Shown in pieces: positions 59,669-64,000 of a stretch of 64,000 nucleotides of DNA; the stretch's first letter is position 1; every line of letters starts with the position of its first letter. Under the pieces are notes generated by a model, which ran no database searches, was not told the DNA's origin, and saw only the letters and a program-made list of their open reading frames with translations. The stretch lies in contig CAZXQG010000016.1 of assembly GCA_964642725.1 (NCBI GenBank), forward strand, positions 1-64,000, in the 5' to 3' direction. The DNA is from JAGVPT01 sp964642725. Its GTDB lineage: Bacteria > Bacteroidota > Ignavibacteria > UBA10030 > UBA8401. Made by a program: the position numbers and the translations under genes.

Positions 59669-60917
59669 AGAGCTTCAGGGAGCGTTTGATGTCACCGTTC
59701 TGGAGGCAGGCGGGCCATTCCGTCCGTTCGATGTAGACCTTTCGCTCGTGGAAAAAGTCAAACGCATCGGTCTCCTCTTTGACGAGCGGGAAATTCGGCT
59801 CTTATTTCCGGCGATGAAAATCCAAAAAACAGCCGACGGTATGGTATTGGTGAAAGGAATTACAACGGGGGGAACAACAACACTTGCTACCGGCAATGCT
59901 TTGCGAATGGATGCCGGCTTGAAAGCAATTGGCATTGATTTGAGTATTGAATTTGACCAGCTGTCCGCCGAAGTTCCGGTCAGCGTGGAACATCAAAAAC
60001 GTTGGCGGCCAGTCACAAAACGATTGTTTGAGATTTGCAGCGAAATGGGGTTTAATCCTGAACCCACGCCGAAAATGGTGGATTACACAAAATGTATCCG
60101 GTGCGGAGAGTGTGTGTTGGGATGTAAGCAGGGAGCAAAGTGGGACAGCCGGCAATTCCTGAACGCAGCGATCGACAAAGGGGCTCGTCTTCTCGAGTAT
60201 TGCAGAGTCGAACGATTAGTTACTCAAGACGGAAAGGTGATCGGAGTTGAAATACGGCGGGGATGGAAACGAGATTTTTATCCTGCAGACTTAGTGATCC
60301 TTGCCGCGGGAGGATTGGGAACCCCCGTCATCCTTGAGAATTCCGGCATTGAGTGCCAACCCACGATGTTTGTTGACCCGGTATTGTGTGTCGCAACGGA
60401 GTGGAAAAATTCATTCGAGAACAAAGAGATTCCGATGCCGTTTGTCGTTCAGCGCGAACATTTTATCGTTTCTCCTTATTTTGACCATCTCAGTTTTTTC
60501 TTCAACCGAGAATGGAAATATCGTCCGCACAATACGCTCGCTCTCATGATAAAGCTCGCGGATTCGAATACAGGCAGTACAACAAAAAAGATGGTCGACA
60601 AGTCGCTTACCGATACGGACAAGGATTACTTGCGAGAAGGAGTAAACCTTTGCACCGAAATCCTAGAACGCTTGGGAGCAAAAAGGGAGAATGTTTTTCT
60701 CGGAACTCTGAACGCCGGCCACCCCGGCGGCATGTTGCCTCTGACTGAATCGGAAGCGGTCACATTTCATCATCATCGGCTTCCAAAAAATCTCTATGTT
60801 GCCGATGCCTCATTGTTCCCGCGATCCCTCGGGAATCCACCGATATTCACGATCATGGCGATGGCGAAGCGGATAAGCAAACTGTGCATGGCTGTCGATT
60901 TTTATTCCAACAATTAG
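59616..60917 (+). CDS. GMC-type FAD oxidoreductase with a 4Fe-4S motif
   Basis: The 433-residue flavoprotein starts at once with the Rossmann motif IVVGSGAGGATAA and VTVLEAGGP, has the GMC feature GGTTTLATGN, and the C-terminal LNAGHPGGML ... SLGNPPIFTI with the active-site His and Asn. At C160, C163, C166, C170 a CxxCxxCxxxC ferredoxin motif (KCIRCGECVLGCKQGAKW) is inserted. Electrons from the flavin could pass to this cluster. The start cannot be moved downstream because the Rossmann motif is at the beginning. It overlaps the previous gene by 53 bases. Confidence 0.88.
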   Translation: MKRAIVVGSGAGGATAAKELQGAFDVTVLEAGGPFRPFDVDLSLVEKVKRIGLLFDEREIRLLFPAMKIQKTADGMVLVKGITTGGTTTLATGNALRMDAGLKAIGIDLSIEFDQLSAEVPVSVEHQKRWRPVTKRLFEICSEMGFNPEPTPKMVDYTKCIRCGECVLGCKQGAKWDSRQFLNAAIDKGARLLEYCRVERLVTQDGKVIGVEIRRGWKRDFYPADLVILAAGGLGTPVILENSGIECQPTMFVDPVLCVATEWKNSFENKEIPMPFVVQREHFIVSPYFDHLSFFFNREWKYRPHNTLALMIKLADSNTGSTTKKMVDKSLTDTDKDYLREGVNLCTEILERLGAKRENVFLGTLNAGHPGGMLPLTESEAVTFHHHRLPKNLYVADASLFPRSLGNPPIFTIMAMAKRISKLCMAVDFYSNN

Positions 60918-60948
60918 AATTTCAGAGAGGATGCGCGAGGCCCAGAAT

Positions 60949-63585
60949 ATGGAGTCACCCGGCAAACTTCCATCCCGGTGGACACATCCGGTCATAATTG
61001 TCCTTGCAGTTGTTTATGCTGCATCTACACTTTTTTACAGCATTCTCTGGATGGTGGATATACGCGCAAAATCCTCGCTTCCAGCAGTTGAGCTCGGCTT
61101 TGATACTGATTTCGTCGAAGCTCAAAAGGCTCAACTTGTGAAAAGCGTCTATCGGGGAAGCCCCGCAGAGATAGCCGGATTACTTGGAGGTGATGAGATT
61201 ATCGCTTTTAACGGTCATTCGATCAACAACGTCACCTACCTCAGCGAAATATGGAATCAGCACAAACCGGGAGATTCCATCGATTTGACCGTCAAGCGGC
61301 CCGGAGTAAACTCCTCCTTTCATATCACAGGAATTTTTCGTCAGCGGCAATCGGCGACGAGCGAAGGAAGCCTGGAGTACATCGCCAGTGAAGTTCTCAC
61401 GTCATTTCCTGTTCCGTTCGTTGTTGTCGGTCTGATAGTTTTGTTCCTCCGTGTTGAAGATCCAGTCGTATGGCTGTTAGCTCTGATGTGCGGAAGCTTT
61501 ATTGCGTCGCCATCCTTCAGCAACAATCTGGCGATTGCTCCTGCGCTTCGTCCGTTTGTCATGGGGTACAAGACGACATTCTCAGGCATCCTCGCTCCGC
61601 TCTTCTATTTTTTCTTCGCGATTTTTCCGGTCCAATCTCCGATCGATCGTCGTGTCCCATGGTTGAAATGGATGTCGATAATAATTGGGATGTCTTTCGC
61701 AATTTCCGGTTTTCGGACCGGCCAGACGTTTCTTCCGCCGCCGTTCCACGCAATTGCGGGAAATATTTTGTCCGGAAAGATCGTATTTGTCTTCATGATG
61801 GCGCTGTTCGTCCTGGGCATGCTTTCACTTGGGATGAATTTTGCTCAAGGCCATGATCCGGAAGTCCGGAGAAAGATTCGCGTTATTTTTTGGGGATCGG
61901 CGGTTGGTATTACTCCAAGCCTGTTCCGGGCCGCCGCGGAGAATTTTTTTGGATTTCATACGGATATTTTGCTTGCCACCGTGTTAGTCTTGCTCCTTTT
62001 TCTCTTCCCGCTTTCATTTGCATATGCCGTGGTCAAACACCGAGTCCTTGAGATACCCGTCCTGCTCAAGAGAAGCGCCCGCTATCTGTTGGTTCAGCGA
62101 GGGTTCACCTTCCTCCTTTCGCTTATAAGCATCGGTTTGATCCTCGTTTTTGCGCTTTCATTGTCCGGTTATTTACAGTCCTCAATACATATGACGTCAC
62201 CGTTTGCGATCGTGCTTGGGTCCGTTTTCGGGACAATACTGTTGTGGGGCGGGACATCAGTTCATAGGCGTGTGAGCGGGACGATCGATCGGGCATTCTT
62301 TCGCAGTGCTTACGACGCCCGCGTGATCCTCGAGACTCTAGCAGAAAAATCGGCTACAGCAATTGATCGTCGCCAACTGGCCGAATTGCTGGAACAGCAT
62401 CTTTTGCAAGCGCTCCACCCGAATTCTCTGGTTATTTATTTTCGTATCGCCGACGGCTCGCTTGAAGCTGTCGCGGGGACGGTTCCTCAGGGCTTACAAG
62501 TAATTTCCCCCAAGCTTTCCTTCTTAACCGAATTGGCCGGCCATAATCAGCCCCTGGAGTATTCCTCGAGCATGAAGAACGACAATTCGGCGGCTTCGCT
62601 GCTAGCGCCGCTTCATCCCGATTGCATCGTGCCAATGGTGGGGCGCGGAGGGCGCCTCACAGGTTTGCTTGTTTTGGGTTCACGGCTTTCAGAAGAACCG
62701 TACTCAAACGAGGATCAAAGGATGTTGACTTCCGTTGCAACTCAGGCGAGCACAGCTCTCGAGAACATTTCGCTGGCGGAAGAAATTGCCGAGCGAATAG
62801 AAAATGAGCAGCGAATCGCGCGCGAAATGGAAATCTCGCGGCGCTTGCTTGAAGCCGATAACGAACGGAAAACGGCGGAACTTGAAGAGGCACGCACGTT
62901 GCAGCTTTCAATGCTTCCGGTGACCGTTCCCGTTCTTCCCGGACTCGAGATCGCTGTATACATGAAAACGGCCACGGAAGTTGGAGGCGATTATTACGAC
63001 TTTGCCGTCAGCCAGGATGGAACTCTTACCGTTGCGTTGGGCGACGCGACAGGCCACGGTGCAAAAGCAGGAAGCATGGTCGTCGCCGCGAAAAGTCTCT
63101 TCAATGGATTTTCCGATACTCCCGGCCTCCTTGAGATTTTTGAGAAGATGACGGGCAGCATAAAAAGATTGAACATGCGGTCGATGTTTATGTCGATGCT
63201 GTTGTTCCGCATCAAGGGGAAAACCGCATTCGTATCTTCTGCCGGAATGCCGTCTCCGCTCATTTACAGGGGGGCAGATCGGGAAATTGAAGAAGTAACA
63301 CTCAAAGGGATGCCCTTGGGCGCCTTTCTTGATTTTCCATACGAACAGAGGACTTTGGAACTTTTTACGGGAGATACGATTATTCTTATGAGCGACGGCT
63401 TCCCCGAGATGTTCAACGATAAACAGGAAACGCTCGGCTACTCCCGGGTAAAAGAAATTATTAAAGAGGTAGGAGACAAACCGCCTCAAGAGATGCTCGA
63501 GCATTTTTCAAGAACCGCCGAAGAGTGGGCAAACGGTAGACCGCAGGATGATGATGTTACCTTCGTGGTGTTGAGAATTAAATAG
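60949..63585 (+). CDS. PDZ-7TM-GAF-SpoIIE phosphatase
   Basis: The 878-residue protein has one helix near the N terminus, a PDZ domain (VYRGSPAEIAGLLGGDEIIAF), a block of about seven hydrophobic helices, a GAF domain (about 470-610), a coiled coil, and a PP2C-type SpoIIE phosphatase with EVGGDYYDF, GDATGHGAKAG and PQDDDVTFVVL. It should dephosphorylate a serine-phosphorylated partner such as an anti-sigma antagonist in response to a membrane signal. ATG 60949 is preferred over 60931 because GAGG stands eight bases before it, while AGAGG abuts the earlier ATG. The stop TAG lies in the left end of a MITE-like element. Confidence 0.88.
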   Translation: MESPGKLPSRWTHPVIIVLAVVYAASTLFYSILWMVDIRAKSSLPAVELGFDTDFVEAQKAQLVKSVYRGSPAEIAGLLGGDEIIAFNGHSINNVTYLSEIWNQHKPGDSIDLTVKRPGVNSSFHITGIFRQRQSATSEGSLEYIASEVLTSFPVPFVVVGLIVLFLRVEDPVVWLLALMCGSFIASPSFSNNLAIAPALRPFVMGYKTTFSGILAPLFYFFFAIFPVQSPIDRRVPWLKWMSIIIGMSFAISGFRTGQTFLPPPFHAIAGNILSGKIVFVFMMALFVLGMLSLGMNFAQGHDPEVRRKIRVIFWGSAVGITPSLFRAAAENFFGFHTDILLATVLVLLLFLFPLSFAYAVVKHRVLEIPVLLKRSARYLLVQRGFTFLLSLISIGLILVFALSLSGYLQSSIHMTSPFAIVLGSVFGTILLWGGTSVHRRVSGTIDRAFFRSAYDARVILETLAEKSATAIDRRQLAELLEQHLLQALHPNSLVIYFRIADGSLEAVAGTVPQGLQVISPKLSFLTELAGHNQPLEYSSSMKNDNSAASLLAPLHPDCIVPMVGRGGRLTGLLVLGSRLSEEPYSNEDQRMLTSVATQASTALENISLAEEIAERIENEQRIAREMEISRRLLEADNERKTAELEEARTLQLSMLPVTVPVLPGLEIAVYMKTATEVGGDYYDFAVSQDGTLTVALGDATGHGAKAGSMVVAAKSLFNGFSDTPGLLEIFEKMTGSIKRLNMRSMFMSMLLFRIKGKTAFVSSAGMPSPLIYRGADREIEEVTLKGMPLGAFLDFPYEQRTLELFTGDTIILMSDGFPEMFNDKQETLGYSRVKEIIKEVGDKPPQEMLEHFSRTAEEWANGRPQDDDVTFVVLRIK

Positions 63586-63802
63586 AAGCTATCTCAAAAA
63601 TGGTCTTGTGTTTGCCCTTCTGCCGAAGGCATGGCTTCGCCAGACGCTCCCGTTCCGCAGAAGCGGAACGGGATTGCTCAGGGTGAACAAATGGCCCGTT
63701 CATCCTGTCCCGAAGGGATCCCTTTGGGAAGTAAGCGATCCCGCTCGAAGAGGGGGAGAGCGCATCGAAGGATCAAGTGACATGTTTTTGAGATAGCTTC
63801 TA
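63583..63802. mobile_element. MITE-like element with 18-bp inverted ends
   Basis: TAGAAGCTATCTCAAAAA (63583-63600) and TTTTTGAGATAGCTTCTA (63785-63802) are perfect inverted repeats enclosing 184 bases. If the TA at each end is a target duplication, the core is a 216-base element of Tc1/mariner or IS630 type without transposase. Inside are TCCCGTTCCGC-AGAA-GCGGAACGGGA (63648-63673) and TCCCGAAGGGATCCCTTTGGGA-type symmetry (63708-63729). No coding frame is credible. Confidence 0.65.
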
Positions 63803-64000
63803 GATATGTTTCCCGGTTTATGAGAGAAACCTTCTGCATTCATCCCCAAATTCCGATCTCTTTTTGATGTAGCGCACATCCTGCCCCTCGATTGAAACTT
63901 TCCCGCAACGATGCCTGTTACAAAGTTATTGCCATTGCCGTGGTAATTTTGAAATCCTTTGCAATCACCTTTTAGGCATATCATCACTCTCACAGGAGCC
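63803..64000. other. Right end of window, no gene certain
   Basis: A minus-strand frame open to the window edge (63700-63993) and a second frame that ends at 63818 could be the frameshifted 3' end of a gene running off the window. There is no clear motif. Confidence 0.3.

Noticed and set aside
63700..63993. Minus-strand frame reaching the window edge, with KVSIEGQDVRYIKKRSEFG readable in another frame
   Set aside because: May be the frameshifted end of a gene outside the window, but too short and without a motif to call.

Overview
The window looks like chromosomal DNA, about half GC, from a member of the Bacteroidota/Ignavibacteriota/Chlorobiota assemblage, most plausibly an Ignavibacteria-like lineage. 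The main evidence is the C-terminal secretion signals: three large proteins (24772-28467, 42845-44893, 47908-50325 minus) end in the QNYPNPFNPTT...GREVA...L(S/A)SGIYF type IX sorting domain, and a decayed fourth copy lies at 47647-47761. Strong Shine-Dalgarno sites before many starts fit Ignavibacteria or Chlorobi better than classical Bacteroidetes. One tRNA (Arg, anticodon TCG) is present. I see no rRNA, CRISPR array, prophage or intact insertion sequence.

Layout. 1-7450 is housekeeping: fructose-1,6-bisphosphatase coupled to a DEDDh exonuclease, a TPR lipoprotein, a TrpB2-type tryptophan synthase beta chain, an ATP-grasp protein, a SpoU/TrmH rRNA/tRNA methyltransferase and the tRNA. 7602-15778 is a signalling block with no DNA-binding output: a proline-rich protein with a pseudo-receiver, a lone receiver, a membrane hybrid histidine kinase with two receivers, two soluble receiver-kinase proteins and a cysteine-motif protein. 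15920-18034 holds an APC amino-acid permease and a small membrane protein. 18221-20470 is a GH92 mannosidase. 20676-24298 encodes a MacA-like adaptor and two MacB/FtsX-like permeases with no ATPase beside them. 24772-28467 is a secreted 14-repeat FG-GAP protein.

28599-29882 holds three small regulatory genes, including a divergent HTH pair around a palindrome that overlaps a good promoter. 30159-37898 is a polymer-degradation and amidohydrolase operon (GH20, two amidohydrolase-like proteins, a membrane protein). 37968-45716 has a Rossmann protein, a DUF1697 protein, a clan GH-D glycosidase, a serpin lipoprotein, a secreted beta-helix-like protein and a DUF3795 protein. 45958-47761 is decaying DNA: an S41 peptidase pseudogene with three lesions and the sorting-domain remnant. 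47908-56646 holds a secreted YCF48-like protein, a GH140-like DUF4038 protein, a C45-like Ntn hydrolase with TPRs, a membrane protein and a GIN-domain lipoprotein.

57468-63585 is the most unusual cluster: a radical SAM/SPASM protein, a four-helix membrane protein, a small cysteine-bearing protein, a GMC oxidoreductase carrying a ferredoxin-type 4Fe-4S motif, and a PDZ/7TM/GAF/SpoIIE phosphatase, all tightly spaced or overlapping. It is my best candidate for an undescribed pathway.

A second theme is dispersed intergenic repeats: a 24-bp inverted repeat before fbp, CGCCAAGGCGC-type repeats, TCCCAAAGGGATCCCTTTGGGA-like palindromes, a purine-rich repeat inserted in frame after a start codon, and a 220-bp MITE-like element with perfect 18-bp inverted ends immediately after the last gene. 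All functional calls rest on sequence recognition without database searches.
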